Positions 34,658-47,700 of a DNA stretch of 64,000 nucleotides are shown here, one piece after another (positions within the stretch are counted from its first letter, which is position 1; each line of letters opens with the position of its first letter). Source of the DNA: Edaphochlamys debaryana. Taxonomy: Eukaryota > Chlorophyta > Chlorophyceae > Chlamydomonadales. Where the stretch lies: NCBI GenBank assembly GCA_016858145.1, contig JAEHOE010000028.1:62001-126000 (forward strand). The letters run 5' to 3'. The notes beneath the pieces were generated by a model. The model saw nothing but the letters and a program-made list of their open reading frames with translations, was not told the origin of the DNA and did no database searches. The translations under genes and the position numbers were made by a program.

Positions 34658-35345
34658 CGCTGCGTGAGCCCACTTGGGCACCGCTGCTCAGACTTGTCCT
34701 CGCTCAGGCGCTGCGTAGGCCCATAATCGCTGTGACACGTCGCGGATCTTCGGTGTGCTCTTTGCTTTGCAACTTGTGGACTGGGTAAACGTGAAGGTCG
34801 CGGGAGATCAGGCTTGCATCAATGTTGCGTGCTTGCACATGTCCGCCCGCACCAGCGGCGCCCACAGACCTAAACGTGATATTATCGCCTCACGCTGCTT
34901 CCCAGCAAGCCACAGTCACTTAGCAGCGCGTGCCGACGCGAACCGTCGACACGTACCCGTTCACGCCATCCTCAGCCATCGCGTTCCAAGAGCATCTTGC
35001 CACCAAGTGCTTTTCCCGAGGGAGTACCGATTCACAACAACGAGTCTACTTGGCATCTATGAGCCACCACCCCACCTGCACACGAGGCTCGCACTGTCCT
35101 GGCCTTCCTCGGCTCGCGCACGAAGCGATGAAGTCCACAGTCACCTAACCACCGTCTTATGAATGGCCCCGGCCACAGCTCCTTTGCACAGCTAGTCCCC
35201 AAGCGCCTGCGACCAGCCTTCCCCACGAGCGTAACGTCTGCGTCTGCGCGGCCCTCAGTTCTTATCAGCTCTTATCCCGCATGCACACGCCCCACCCACC
35301 CTGCAAGGCCCACGCTGCCCGACCAGCTCGCCAGAGCCCGCCAGC
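34658..35345. other. Intergenic region upstream of the OPR gene
   Basis: This 688-bp stretch lies between the OPR start codon and the kinesin stop codon, both on the minus strand. It is expected to hold the OPR promoter and the kinesin 3' UTR. I see no gene and no clear minus-strand TGTAA. Confidence 0.5.
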
Positions 35346-38300
35346 TCAGGGCCGGCTGCGTTTCGCGGGGTTGCCCGACGCTGCCCCTGCGGAGCGCTTC
35401 TGCCCGACGCCTGCGAGGCTCATCCGAGACGCTCCTGCGTCGGTGCCACCTGCGCCTGAGCGGACCGGGGCCATGCTCATACGCTTGGCGGCCGCGGCGT
35501 CCATGCCCCCCGGGCCCCTGGGCAGCCCTGGCAGGCTGCAGCGCACTGATCCTGTGGGAGGGAGCAAGGCGACGGATCACACGGCGCAAGTTGGGGCAAG
35601 GGTTGCAAACATGGTTGGAAAGCACTCGAGCCGGCATGGAACGCACGCCGCCGCGAGCAGCGACGTCTGGACTCTGGGGTCCGGCAGGCCGCCTGAGCTG
35701 CGCACACGCCAGCACCACGGCGACCGCAGACTGGCCTCGCGCGGCCTCGCCCGCACCTGGCGGGGCGGCGCCCGACGGGCCCGCTGCGGCGGCTGCGTTC
35801 GCGGCAACTCCCGGCGTTTGAGGCGGTGGTGGAAGCCGCCGGCTGACCGTCGGTGGCGCAACGGGCACGTTTGCCGCCGCTTGGCTGGCCGCAGCAGGCC
35901 GCGCGGGCGTTGGTCGCACTGGTGCAGGCGCGCTGCCACGCGCGGACACTGGCGGCTGCTTTGCTCGCGTTGACGGCGTGCTGCGGACCATGGACCGCCC
36001 GCCGCCGGGGAGGCGCGGCCGCAGCGGCGTGGGGTCGGCCCGGCCCGGGTGAAACACCGGCAGCGCCGTCGGCGGCGGCGGCGGCGGCATGGCTGCTGCA
36101 GCAGCTGCGGCCAAGCCTTTCGCTGTCCCTCCTGCAGCAGCGCTGCCACCTGGCCGTGCTGCTGCCCCTGCTGCGGAGGAACTGGCGGGCGCACTGCCCC
36201 TCCGGCGCGCCTCACCTGCAGGGTCGTCGCCGCCCATGCCGCCGCCGCCGCCCAGCGTCAGCACGTTGCGCCGCGCGCCGCCCTTGGCACCGGTCTCGCA
36301 GCCGCTGACCTTGGCGGCGAAGCGCAGCGAGCAGAGGCTCTCCCCCGCCGACGCGGGCTCGGGGTTGATGTTGACGAACATGAGCGTCTTCCCGCTGCCG
36401 CCCAGGCACGGCTGTTGGGAGAAGGGGGAAGGGAGAAGCGCTGCTCAGGGCAAGATACTGAACAAGGACAGCCGGAGAGCAGGGCGGCAGTTATGCGTCA
36501 GAAGTGACGCGCCGTGGCGCTGGGGCTTGCCTGGAGCAGGTAGGTGAGCTTGCTGTTGCGGTACGGCACGTGGCTGCTCTTGGACGACAGCGCCGCGAAC
36601 ACGTCGCCCAGGGACGAGAGCGAGGCGTTGATGGCGCACGCCTCCTTCTTGGCCTGGCCCTCCGCCAGGGACCGGTCCAGGCGTTCACTGCATGACGACA
36701 TGTGAGTGATATGACGTGACAAGTGAGTCAGACACGGCTGAGCAACGCAGCCCTGAATCCACAGCCCCTGGGGCACTTGCAGCCTTACACCACGTTGTCC
36801 CGCATGTCCCCATCCGCTCGCACCTGCCCGCCAGGTCCACCAGGCACAGGCAGCCCTGCAGCCGCGTGCCGCTGCCCGCGTGGTAGCCGGTGATGTAGAG
36901 CATGAAGACCGAGTGCGAGCGGCTCGACACCCTGTTCATGGCGGTCGCCTCCACCGCGCGCGCGGCCGCCGCCTTGCGGCATAGCGCCGCCGCGCCGTCG
37001 GCGTCCGTCACCGGCACCTTGCTCACGCCTGCATGGCCGCGCAAGCCACACAGCACGGCCGAGCGTTGATTAAAAAGGACAAACGCAAAGGCGGACGATG
37101 CCCCTGGCAACTACGATAGCGTGCCTTCACATTGTGACCCCCAAGGACCACGCCTTACCGGCCACGATGGTGTGCCCTCCGTCGGGGTCGTGCTTAATGG
37201 CGTGCAGGTCGTTGATGTAGGACGAGGGGCCCGAGGTGCCGCCCAGCAGGTCCCGCAGCTGGTTGTTGTAGATCTCAATGAACGAGGCCTCCATGGAGTA
37301 GGACCACTCGGCCTGCTCCTCCAGCTTGCGGGCGGTGGACAGGATCTGTGGCGCCGTACAGATGCAGAAAGGCTTACTCATGCTAATATCAAGAAGCTAA
37401 GTGAGTATGGGATCAGGCGAGGGCAACAGCATAGGCGCCACGGTCAGAGGATTGGTTGCGGAGGGTTGAGGCCCCTACGTGTGCTGCAGCTTCCCGCCAC
37501 CCCGCACCTTCTCCACAGCACGCGGGATGATGCCGCGGGCCGCCTGCGCGTCGCCTCCCTGCATGGTGTGCGTCTTGCCGGCACCGGTCTGGCCGTAGGA
37601 GAAGATGCAGACGTGGAAGCCGTCCAGCGCCGACTGCACCAGCTCGGACACGCTGCCGAACACCGCCTCCTGGCTCGAGTCCGGCCCGAAGACCTTGTCG
37701 TAGGCAAAGGCGTGCTCCCGCCCGTCCGCCGCCAGCGCAAGCGAGGCGCCGTCCGGGCCCAGCCGCGTCGAGGGCGTGGCATGGGGCCGGACGCGACAGT
37801 ACACGCGGATCTGAGGCGGGTTAGAGGGTGGGCGTAAGGACGGGCATGTAGCGCATGTGGCTTTGTGTCCGTGGCAGCCCCTGTGCAGCGCACCGCTGCT
37901 ACACGCACTCACGTTGCCCTTGAGGTCGACCAGCTCGTTATGCAGCTTCCGCCGCACCGCCTCGGCAGCCGCGGCCGCGTTCTGAGGGGACAGAGGCAGG
38001 AGACTGGTGAGGGTTAATCCAAGGACGCAGGGCTTGCGTTGCATGCTGTGCGGGCGGCATTTGTTCCGTACCTGCAGCGTTGCGATCTTGGACAGCAGCG
38101 TGGCGACAACGTCCTTGCTGCCCGCGCCGCCGGCCGTGGTGGTCGTCTCGCCCAGTACCTCCTTGAGCGCCTCAAACTCGCCTGCGGGAAATGGCGCAGT
38201 CTCCGTAAGGAACTGGGGTAGAAAAACCGCATGCACAGCATGTAAGGAGCGGCCCCTTCGCGCCAGGCAGCCTCTTCGCCCTTTGAGCCAGGTCACCGAA

Positions 38301-41300
38301 CCACAGACCCACCCTCCATGTGCGCCAGGCGGCCCTCCTTGTCCTCCACCGCCTGCTTAGCGGCTGACAGCTCCGCCTCAACCTCCGCCACCTTGGCCTT
38401 CGCCTGGGCAGCGGCCGCCTCGGCGGCGGCCTGGGCGCCCTCGGAGAACTCCAGCTGTGGGAGGCGGCAACATGGATGTTCATTCAGTCACCCGCTGGTG
38501 CGTTTGATGCTACACGCCAGCGCCAAACCCCCATTGTTGGCAGGGCCCAAACTCTCAACCACCCGCACCTGGTGCTGCAGGTTGGTCTGCTCGCGCATGA
38601 GGCTGGCGCGCTCCGCGGCCTCGCGCGCAAGAGACTTCTCCGCGTCCTCCAGCTTGGCCATGGCGGAGCTCAGCGCGTTCTTAAGCGTGCCCGCCATGTT
38701 CAGAGCCTGGTCCCGCTCCGCAGTCACCCCGGCCAGGGCCGCCTGGGGCAAGGGGCAAGCAGTATGGGGGCAGCACCGTATGTGGGCGAGAGACCTTCAC
38801 GTGCTACTGGAGCATTCCCTTCCCGCCCGCAAGCATTCAGTAAGCCGCTCTGACGTCCGCATGACGCTGACACCCAGCCCACCTCGAGCTCTTGCTTCTT
38901 GGCCTCCCACTCGACCCGGTCCTCGTCGCCCCGCTGCTGCAGGCCCGCCACCGACTCCCGCAGCGCCGTGACCTCGCCGCAGCGCTGCTCCACCTCCGTC
39001 GCCAGCGCCGCCCGGTCCTCCGCGCCCTGCGCCAGCTCCTGCTGCTGCCGCTGCGACTCCGTGGTGGCCGCCGCCAGCTGCTCCTTGGTGGAGGCCAGCT
39101 CCTTCTGGAGCTGCGGGATGCGGAAGGAGTCCAGAGAGAGGAACGGTCAGCAGGTGACAGCAAAGCAGGGGTCGTGGCAATGAGCGTCGGCCACCTCAGC
39201 ACTTTTATCATGACGCATGGGGCTGTCTGGTGCTGCGCACCTTGACGATGTGCTCGGACTGCACCGCCGCCGCGGCCTCCTTGCCCGCCAGGCTGCCCTT
39301 GAGGTTGTCCACGGAGGCGCGCAGCAGCTGCACCTCCCGCTCGTACTCGGTGCAGGCCTCCTGCGCGGCCTTGAACGTGGTGCTTATCTTGTTGACCTCG
39401 TCCTGGGGAGGGAGAGGGAGAGAAGGAGAGGGCGCAAGGCAGAGAGGTGGACATCGGTAGGGACCAGAGGGCATGCTGTTCTCTGGTGTTGACCTCTGGT
39501 ATTGCTGCTGTTAACAAGGCAGCAGGAGTGGAGGCAATGTGACAAGGGGTCAGCCGCATCCACCCCACTGCATGTCAAACAGGAGCATGGCTGCATGGTT
39601 CTTTTCAAGACGGGGCGTCAAGGTTGGTCCGACTTACCCGTAGGCCGCTGATGCGGTTCTCGGCCGCGGTCTTCTCGTCGTGCAGCCGCCGCACCTCCTC
39701 GCTCTGGTTGGCGCTCCGCTCGCGCTGCTGTGTGGCGCTGTACTTCCGCAGCTCCTGGGGAGGCAGAGCAGGCAGTGAGCCAGCTAAGCCCATGCGGCGG
39801 CAGCCCATGCGTGGTCCGAGTCGTCCCACTCGACGCCAGCCCATGTGCGTCTCCTACATACTTCCCTGCCCTTGTCACTTTCTTGCACCAAGCCGCCAGA
39901 GCAGTGAAGTATGACGGCAAGCTGGCAGCCCTCCTTTCCAGTGCGCCGCCCAATCGCACCTTAAGGTCAGCATCTAGCTGCTGCCTGGCCTGCTCCGCCC
40001 GCTTGGCCTCCTCGCGGGCCCGGTCCCGCTCCTCCGTCACCCGCTCCAGCTCGCGGACCAGCCGGGAAGCCTGGAGTACGACAAGAAGGGCGCAGGGTCA
40101 AGGACAAAATGCGCCCGGTGCGAGGAAGGTACAACGGTCTCTGAGCGTAAGGCTAAGGAAAGGTTTCCCCACCCCAGGTGCGCAGGTCCCCCCCGTTGCG
40201 TGCAGTTCACGACCGGTGGATACCGAAACTGGCAAGGCTCCACCAGCGCACCTCGGCTTTCTGCGTGTCCAGGTCCAGGCCCCACTTGGCCTTGTCGTTC
40301 CTGCAGCGAGGGCCGCAGGGGCTGTAAGCCGCGGTTGCAGCCGTCCGCTTCCCCCCGGCGCAGCCTGTCTTCGTCCCTCCCAGCTCGCTGTTTAGCCGCC
40401 GTCACGGCAGAGAGGCCCCAGGACAGCCCGCCAATGTGCTGCTGCGCACCTGGTCTCGCGCTCGCACTCGGCCAGGCTCTGCCGCGTACTGGCCAGCTCC
40501 GCCTCCAGCTGCCGGATGGACGTCCGGGAGGACAGCTTCACAGCCTCGACCTGGCAGGGCAGCGGCGGACAGGGCGGACACGGGACAGACTGTAAGGCAA
40601 CGCTACTCCTTCCCTTACAATCTGAGCCCTCCCGCTAGCAGCCGGGTGACGAGTGGTGGTGGACACGCTGAAGGGATGGCATTGCCGAGGCCAACCTGCT
40701 GCGACGCCTCCCGCTCCAGCTTGACGCAGGCGTCGATGTAGGTGGTGGCGCGGCTGCCCGTATCCTTGATGCACTTGCGCAGCATCTTGACCAGCTCTGC
40801 GCAGGTCGGGCCACATAAGAACCCCCTCAACAACAGGAGCGTCGGCCACATGGCAGCGGCGTCACCCCGTCTCGACAAGCGCCCTGAACCTGTTGTTATC
40901 TGCCGCTGCAGCCCTTCTCACCTGCCAGCTCCTGAATGCGGGACTTATCCGTGGCCCCGTCCTTGGTCCGCTGCAGCTGCTTGTGGAGGCCCTCAGCCAC
41001 CATCTTCTGGAAGCTGGGGTCCTCGAATGTGTCTGCTGCCGCTTTGGCGACTTTGGAGTTACCCACGGCTCCGGCTGGGATAGTAATGAAGCTGTCCTTG
41101 CTGTGCTGGCCCAGGCCGCCGGTGCACCCGTCGTCGTCCTGGCTGCCGCTGGTGTCAGCGTTGTAGAGCGCGGAGGTGGTGGGGAGCGGCTCCGGCTGGG
41201 GTGGCAGCGCGGGCGGGAGAGGCGGTACCGCACGCGGCGGGGGCAGCCAGCTCGGAGCCGACGGCTGGGATGCTGCCGTCGGCAGCGGATGCTGCGAGGA

Positions 41301-41696
41301 TGCCTGAGCGGGTAGCAGCGGTCCTTGCGCGCTGCCACGCGCCGTGAGCGAGTCACGACGCGATTGCGTTTGCGAGCTGAAGGTCAGCAGTTCGCCCTCG
41401 AGCGACGAGAACTTGGACTGCAGCTTTTCCCAGCTACCGTCGTCCGCCTTCCGAAGGATTCCCCGCGCAGGCTGCCGGTCTTTGACATACTCGCTCTTGA
41501 CTGCACCGAGGGCGTCTGCCTGGTTCTCTTTGCTGCACCCCGGCTCTTGCGAGCTGCCAACACCGACCGCCGAGCGCAGAGCTGCGGCACTCGGTGGCTT
41601 GCCAGCAGGCCGCAGAGCACCTAGGCTGCTGTTGTGCACACCGAGCGCAAGCGGAAGCCGAGCCTGGACGCCCGGCTGTTCCTCCCTGTCGTCCAT
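35346..41696 (-). CDS. Kinesin-14 family motor protein
   Basis: Predicted 1283 aa. Exons 41696-40922, 40796-40696, 40550-40450, 40300-40252, 40070-39960, 39754-39638, 39402-39241, 39110-38883, 38742-38569, 38454-38313, 38181-38072, 37981-37913, 37810-37508, 37345-37159, 37028-36824, 36687-36531, 36411-35757, 35551-35346. A Ser/Pro-rich head (to about residue 260) leads into a long heptad-rich coiled coil (to about 700). Then come the kinesin-14 neck ([11 protein letters not shown]) and motor start IRVYCRVRP at 714. Motor motifs are the P-loop GQTGAGKT (786-793), switch [10 protein letters not shown] (908-916), switch II DLAGSE (941-946) and [11 protein letters not shown]. Family members are usually minus-end-directed and act in spindles or transport. 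Unusually, about 240 low-complexity residues follow the motor, ending in a basic PAKRSRP. The intron after 36531 has a GC donor. Confidence 0.93.
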
Positions 41697-42012
41697 GTCA
41701 AACTCAAAGCTTAAGAAAAGTCGGTACTTTGCGCGTTATAGGTCATCCCTTGTGTTCGTCTATCTGCTATAAGTGAGTGGGGTTACCGGGAATAAAAGAC
41801 GAAGGCGCTTGGCATCAGAGCTTCGCGTTGACCAGCCGCGATGCAGACAAGCTTCCCGGCTGACCGGGCTGACCGTCTAATACTTCCGAATAGAAGCTTT
41901 ACGATGCACGGACAGCGACCCAAGCTTGGGCGACCGTCCGTCTGGGCAGGTACCCACCATGACTCCGTGCCATCCCGTGCCGACCCGGCCGATGGCTCGA
42001 CACCACTCGCTT
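41697..42012. promoter_or_regulatory. Short gap holding the kinesin promoter
   Basis: Only 316 bp separate the kinesin start codon from the stop of the RING gene, both on the minus strand. The kinesin promoter and 5' UTR and the RING gene 3' UTR must share this or overlap. It is visibly less GC-rich than its surroundings near 41700-41780. Confidence 0.5.
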
Positions 42013-44146
42013 CTAATACTCGAAGTCGTCCCCGTCCTCCACCTCGTCATCCGTACTGTTGGCCAAATCAACGACATCCGTGTCTTGCCTGGTTCGCTGT
42101 GCTCGGCCTCCGTCCTGCCCCTCCCCTTCGTGGTGCGACCGTTCCCCCGCAGGAGACTCTGGCCCCCAGACCAGCTCGTCATATGCACGCACGTTGAGCC
42201 CGGAGCTCACAAACCCGTAGAGCTGCTGAGCGAACGTAGCTGCATCGTGTTGGAGAAACGAAGCCAGCTCCCGTGTGACACAGGCCTCAAACTCCTGCAG
42301 AGCCGGAGGTGAGGACGGCGAACTCTGTTAGCAACATTCACGGGCTCAAGGCTCAAGCACACAGCGTCAGCAGTTCCAAGTCTATCTGGCCTATCTTCGG
42401 CGCACCTGCTGTGATGGCAACACCATGGCGGTCCTGGGGCGCTTGGCTGGGGGTGCAGACCTGCAGAGGGGAGGGCAGGAGACAACCGGTAACTTCACCG
42501 TGCTGCATGGCAGGCACCCTCGGAGCCAGGTCTCTGCAGCGAGTCCCCTCTCACCGGCCGCCGTGACTGCCCTTGCCTGCACCGCTGCCTGCCGCCAGGG
42601 CGGTAAGCAGCACACCCAGCACGTGCTGTACGGCAGGGACGGGCACAGGAACGGCAGGCTTGCGGTCAAACTTGTCAAGTGACCTGCACTCGCAGCTCGC
42701 CCAACCGTAACCCCTGAGGGCGCGGGTATTCAACGCATGCCCTTAGCATTGTTCCCAGGATCCTGTCCAACGCCCAAGCCCACCTGCAGGACTAAGCCCA
42801 CATCTTGCTGCAGCATCACCGCCTGACACAGTACGGGGTCCAGAAGGGGGCGGAAGGGATGAGGGGGAGCGGTGAATAGAGCGGGGCTAGCCGCGGGAGG
42901 TGCGCTGGAGGTGGGGGGCTCCGGTGGAGACCTTGGAGGCGCAAAGCTTAGAGCAGCAGGTGAGGCCGAGGAGCAGCCCGGGCCTGTGAACGCCCGCTCC
43001 TGCTAGTACCATATGTAAAATCCCTGCGCGTCGACCCCGATATTGGTACCACACCTGCAGCTCCCTCCGCACAAAGGCCTCCACCTCGGGGTCATCGGGC
43101 CGCCGCACAGATGAGGGGCCAGAGCCACTTGCGCCTCGCCCCCCGCCGTTGCTGCCCGCTGCGCCCCGCCCGCGGACTGCGCGGAGGCCGCGTGCCTCAT
43201 TAGGATGCCCGGTGGATGGACCGGTGCCCGTTGTGCCCCCCGTCCGCGCCTCTGCTCCCGACTCCTGGGTTCGTCCCGCCCGGCCCGACTCGGGCTCCGG
43301 CCCGGGCTCGGGCTCGGATTGGGCCGATGCGGGGCGTTGGGGCGCGGGCTGCCGGATGTACAGGGATCGGCGGCGGCGGTGTGCAGCGGAGAGAGCGGCA
43401 CCACCGCCCGTGGGCCCAGCCCCCCGCCGCCTGGCGTCCTCGTCTACGTACTGGACCCTGCGCAACAGACGGGAGGTGTATGGGGCGAGCTTGGGGGCTC
43501 TGCTACTTGCCCACCGATTAGCTCGAGGACCAAGTCTGTTCCCAGCTTGCGTCTGTTACCGGTACATTGCATCTGTCCTCTCCTGTCCTGCTGCACCCTG
43601 ACTCCCTGAGTGCCGAGGAACCCCAACCCCCCAGTTTGCCGCCCCTTCCTGCGCCGCCCTGGCCATCCATAACGTCCAGCCCCAAATGCGCCCGGCGCAC
43701 CGGAATGAGTTGACGACGCAGTCGTGTAGCCAGAATGAGTACGGCTGCTTGCAGAGGGGGCAGGCGTAGCGGTGGCTCCCACCTGCCCCGGGCCCGGCTC
43801 TGGCTCCGGCTCCGCCTGCTCCCTCGTCCGGCAGGGGATGGCGCCGCTGCTGTGCTGTCCACTCGCGGATGCAGGGGAGGCAGAAGCGGTGGTAGCAGGA
43901 GCCCAGGTATGCCTCGTCCTGGTGCGGGGAGCGGGGGGCGGGGGGAGGAAGGGCCGGAAGAAGATAAGTCGCTGAGACTGTGAGCCTGAGTTGCAGGCGT
44001 GTTGGCGCGCTACCGTGATATCTACAGCTTGATAGTATGCGCGTCGGTGATTCCAGACGCGTTCGCGCAGCTCCGCAGCAGCAACATGGCAGAATCGGTG
44101 GACCGACCTCAAGTGCGATAGGTTGGTAGCAGATGGGGCAGTCCAT
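42013..44146 (-). CDS. RING-type protein, probable Topors-like E3 ubiquitin ligase
   Basis: Predicted 368 aa. Exons 44146-44108, 43918-43701, 43457-43055, 42822-42784, 42625-42555, 42460-42406, 42294-42013, all in phase. The RING starts at residue 3 and is complete: C3, C6, C21, H23, C26, C29, C66, C69, the C3HC4 order and spacing. The loop before the last Cys pair is long and Gly/Ala-rich. The C-terminal half (FVRRELQ; AVMLQQDVGLVLQ; TRELASFLQHDAATFAQQL; GLNVRAYDELVWG) matches the conserved helical part of Topors-type proteins as I remember them. A KRPR basic cluster could direct it to the nucleus. The tail is acidic (DLANSTDDEVEDGDDFEY). It should transfer ubiquitin from an E2; the substrate is unknown. 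The short exons 4-6 are the least certain part. Confidence 0.82.
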
Positions 44147-44740
44147 GCGCTATATCTATCGCTATGCTGAGAAATGCGACTATGGCAGTGAAGCACTTCA
44201 CCGGACCGGGCGTGATGACACGCCGTGGCGGGAATCCCGCCCCTCCCCCGTCCCGCCTCGTCGCGCCTCTCGACCCCGCGAACTTGGTTCGCTGTGCAAC
44301 CAGTCTCTAGCCCCCTGCACTCCTGCCCTGAAACCTCTCTTCTCCTCGACTAGCCGAAACGGTGGAGCGGGTGGCACAGCCGAACCGGGGCACAGCGGGG
44401 GCACGCACGCGCGTCCGGCTCCCCCCTCCGCCCCCATCGTGGCTACACCCGATCACCCAAAGGCATAGGCGGAGACTTCTGTAACCCACTAGTTTCCGCG
44501 ACTCAAACATGCGATAGGTGGCTCCTAGAAGCTCGCGGCTGCAGGATCACCATCGGCAAGCAGGCTTGCTTGCATACACAGCAACGCCTGCAACACCAAA
44601 TTACATCAGCAAGATCATTGTGTCGTTTGACTTATCACTGGTCAGGAAGACGCGCACTCGCGCGAGTTCCACTTGGCATCGCACTTCTAGAGCCCCATTT
44701 GGATTAACGGCCCCGGATTAGCAAGGGAGAGGTCATCACG
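44147..44740. promoter_or_regulatory. Divergent promoter region, RING gene and CHID1-like gene
   Basis: There are 594 bp between two divergent start codons. It contains no supported coding frame. The part near 44470-44700 is AT-richer than usual here, as expected for a volvocine 5' region. Confidence 0.5.
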
Positions 44741-47700
44741 ATGATTGTAGCCAGCCGCTGGGTGCTGGCGGCAGCCGTGCTGCTGCTTGCTATGGGTGCC
44801 AGCGTGGTGGATGGCGCCAAGCGGCGAGGCACGCGGACCCGCCGCGAAATCGACGTCCAGACAGGCAAGGGGATCGGGCTAGGCTTATATTCCAGCCTCC
44901 TGGCCTCGGCTAGGGGCAGGCAGGGTGGTTCAGTGGGGAACGGGCGTGTGTATGGGGTGGAGCCGAGGGGCGTGCCAGGGCCGTCCTTCCCCGCTGCCGT
45001 GTGTGTGTGTGCCGTGCACTTCCGGGAGGTCGACTACATTACTGCCAACCGGAGTGCCAGTCTAAATGCCATACGCTGCTTTTGAGGATGCGTGCCTGTC
45101 ATGCTGCTCGCTGGTCGCAGGCCCCTCTGAGGAACAGGTTTGGGACTCCGGGCTGATGGAGAAGGAGGTGTCGTACGCTACCCTCATCGAGGTGCGTGCA
45201 CAGGGCTTGCCCGTATCCGTACAGTTGAAATCTGGTAGGCGGGCTGAGGGACGGCGCGACGCGCGCAACAAGCAAAGGGCAGCTTTAGGCGCCAGGACAC
45301 CACAGCCCCGCTCCCTGCTGTGCACGCAAGCTTGCTGGCCAATGCACCGATGCACCTGCGCTTGAGGGCGGCAGGAAGTGCTTGGAGCGTCCAAGCAGGT
45401 GCCAACTTGCCCCGTGCCCCCGCCACCCATGTCCGATGCCCTGCTCACCCTCGGGCCTCCACAGCACGGCCGCGAGTACCACAGCGAGAGCCGCAATGTG
45501 AAGCGGGTCAGGGGCTTCGTGCTTGGCTACGTGACGCCCTGGTGGGTACCGCGTACCGGTAGTCAGCGGGCGTTGCGGTGTCGGGAAGACGCTGTCCGCA
45601 GCCCAGCCGGGGACATCGGATGGCTTGCCGAGCGATACATCACACCTGGCGCCGACGCCCCTCGTAAGCGAAGCTGGGCGTGGACCAGGCCCAAAGGCGG
45701 ACCTGGCCGAAAGCCTGTTTGCATCTCTCCACTTCTCTCCTCCGCAGGAACCGCCTGGGCTATGAGATGGCCGTCCGGTTCCGCAAGAAGCTGGACGCTG
45801 TGTCCCCGGTGTGGTTCCAGGTCAAGCAGGAGCAGGGCGCCACGGAGCCGAGCATCACGGTGGGGGGAGGGGGAGCTGGAGGGGGAAGGACGGGGGTTGG
45901 GGTTACAGCAGGAGGCAGGGAGCTGAGGGCAGTGTTTTTGGGACTGTTGGGGTCAGCCTGCGTGCCAGAGTGAGGGCACCGGCGTGGGGCTGGGACCGTT
46001 TGCGCAACCGAGGGCTGGGGGGGTTGGGACGAGTGAGGTCGTTGTCGTCGGTGCAAGGGCGGTACAGCACGGCACGAGCATTGACTCTTAACCCTCGAGC
46101 CCTTTCACCTTACTTGTTAGCGCTTTCATTGCTAGCATCGTGGTGCCAACGCCCACCTGATGGAGCACTCAACCATCTGCCCCGCAACCCTGTCACCTCG
46201 TTCCCGTGCAACCCTAAGGGCGGCCATGAGGTGAACCAGACCTGGATCAAGGCCCTGCGCAAGGTGCGAGGGGCCAGCGGGGGGAGCCTGAGGAGGCTGC
46301 CTGACTCGATTGCGAAGAGACTGAAATGGCGGCCAGCTGACCCACTTTCGGGGCCCATGCTGAAGCCACCCGGTGCACCCCTCCAGCATCCTCCGACTGA
46401 ACGGCGGCCCACCTACAGCACTGCGCCCCGTGCCCTACCTCCCGTGCCTAAACCCGCGCCCCTAAACCGACCCACATCGTCTTCACCCCCTTGTCAAACC
46501 CCACCCCACCCCACCCCTGCAGGGCGGCAAGGGCCCCCTGGTGGTGCCCCGCTTCATCCTGGAGGGCGCCCCGGGGTCCCACGTGGCCATGCTGTCAGAC
46601 CAGCGGCCCCTGGTCGAGGTGGGGTGTGGGGTGTGGGGGGCGGGAGGGAGGGGCCCCTCGTCAAGGTGGGGTGTGCGGAGGGGGAAGGGAGGGGCGCCAT
46701 GCCGGAGGATTGCCCAAGAGATGGGGAGCGGGGAGCAGGGGTCGAGAGAGGGTTGTTCCTTGAGGGCTGAGGAGCATGGTGCTGCTGCACTTGTGGGTTG
46801 TGACATCGCGTGACCGGGGCTCTCTGCCTCTGTGTCGCCTGCCTTGCAGGGTATCGTCAAGGTGCTGGAGGACAACCACCTGGACGGACTGGTGGGCAGG
46901 GGGGATTGGGGGAGGGGAGTGGGCTGGGGGCGGACATCCCGGGGGAGCGCATGTGCGATGCTGGGAGCCCCCGCGGGGCACATGTGTTCTGCTGCCCCCG
47001 TTCCGTCTTGGCGCGCAAGGCGACACGCCACAACAGGAGCGAGCTTGTTGTCCGCTCCGCAGCCTGCGAGTGCTGCGCCCGTTCGCTCTTCGCCTTGATG
47101 AACCCCACCCTATCATGTTTCGCGCCTCCACAGGTGCTGGAGGCTTGGTCTGCGTGGCACTCGTTCAACGGCCTCCAGAACGACCACTTCCGCCAGGCCG
47201 CCTTTGCGCTCATCCAGTCCCTGCACCAAGTGCTGGACGCCAGCGGCGGCAAGGTCGGCGCACCGAAGGTTGCAAGAAAGAAGGGGGCGGTCTCGTGGAG
47301 CAGAGACGGTACCAGAGCGCAAACGTGCTGTGACGCAGTGCAGCCGAAAGGCATGGGTTGAAGCGCATGCCAACAAAGGGCAGGTGCAAGCATGCAACCC
47401 CAGCCAGCTGCCGGGTCTTGAACGGTCGCTGCGCTGACCCCTCACTTGCCCCTTCCCCTTCCCGCGCAGAAGCTCTTCCTGGCGGTGCCGCCGCTCTACC
47501 CCTCGCACGAGAAGGCGCCGTGGCTAGCCCGGGATGACATGATCGAGGTGGGCGGGGTCGGGTGGGGGCGAGCCGGCCGCGCCGAACGACCCGGGCAACC
47601 GTATGCCACTACCGCCGGGACATGCACATCCGGGTACGAGGAGGGGGCAGTAAGGTGTGCCGATTGGCCCCTCTCGACCTTCGCCCGCCCTTCCGCTCCC

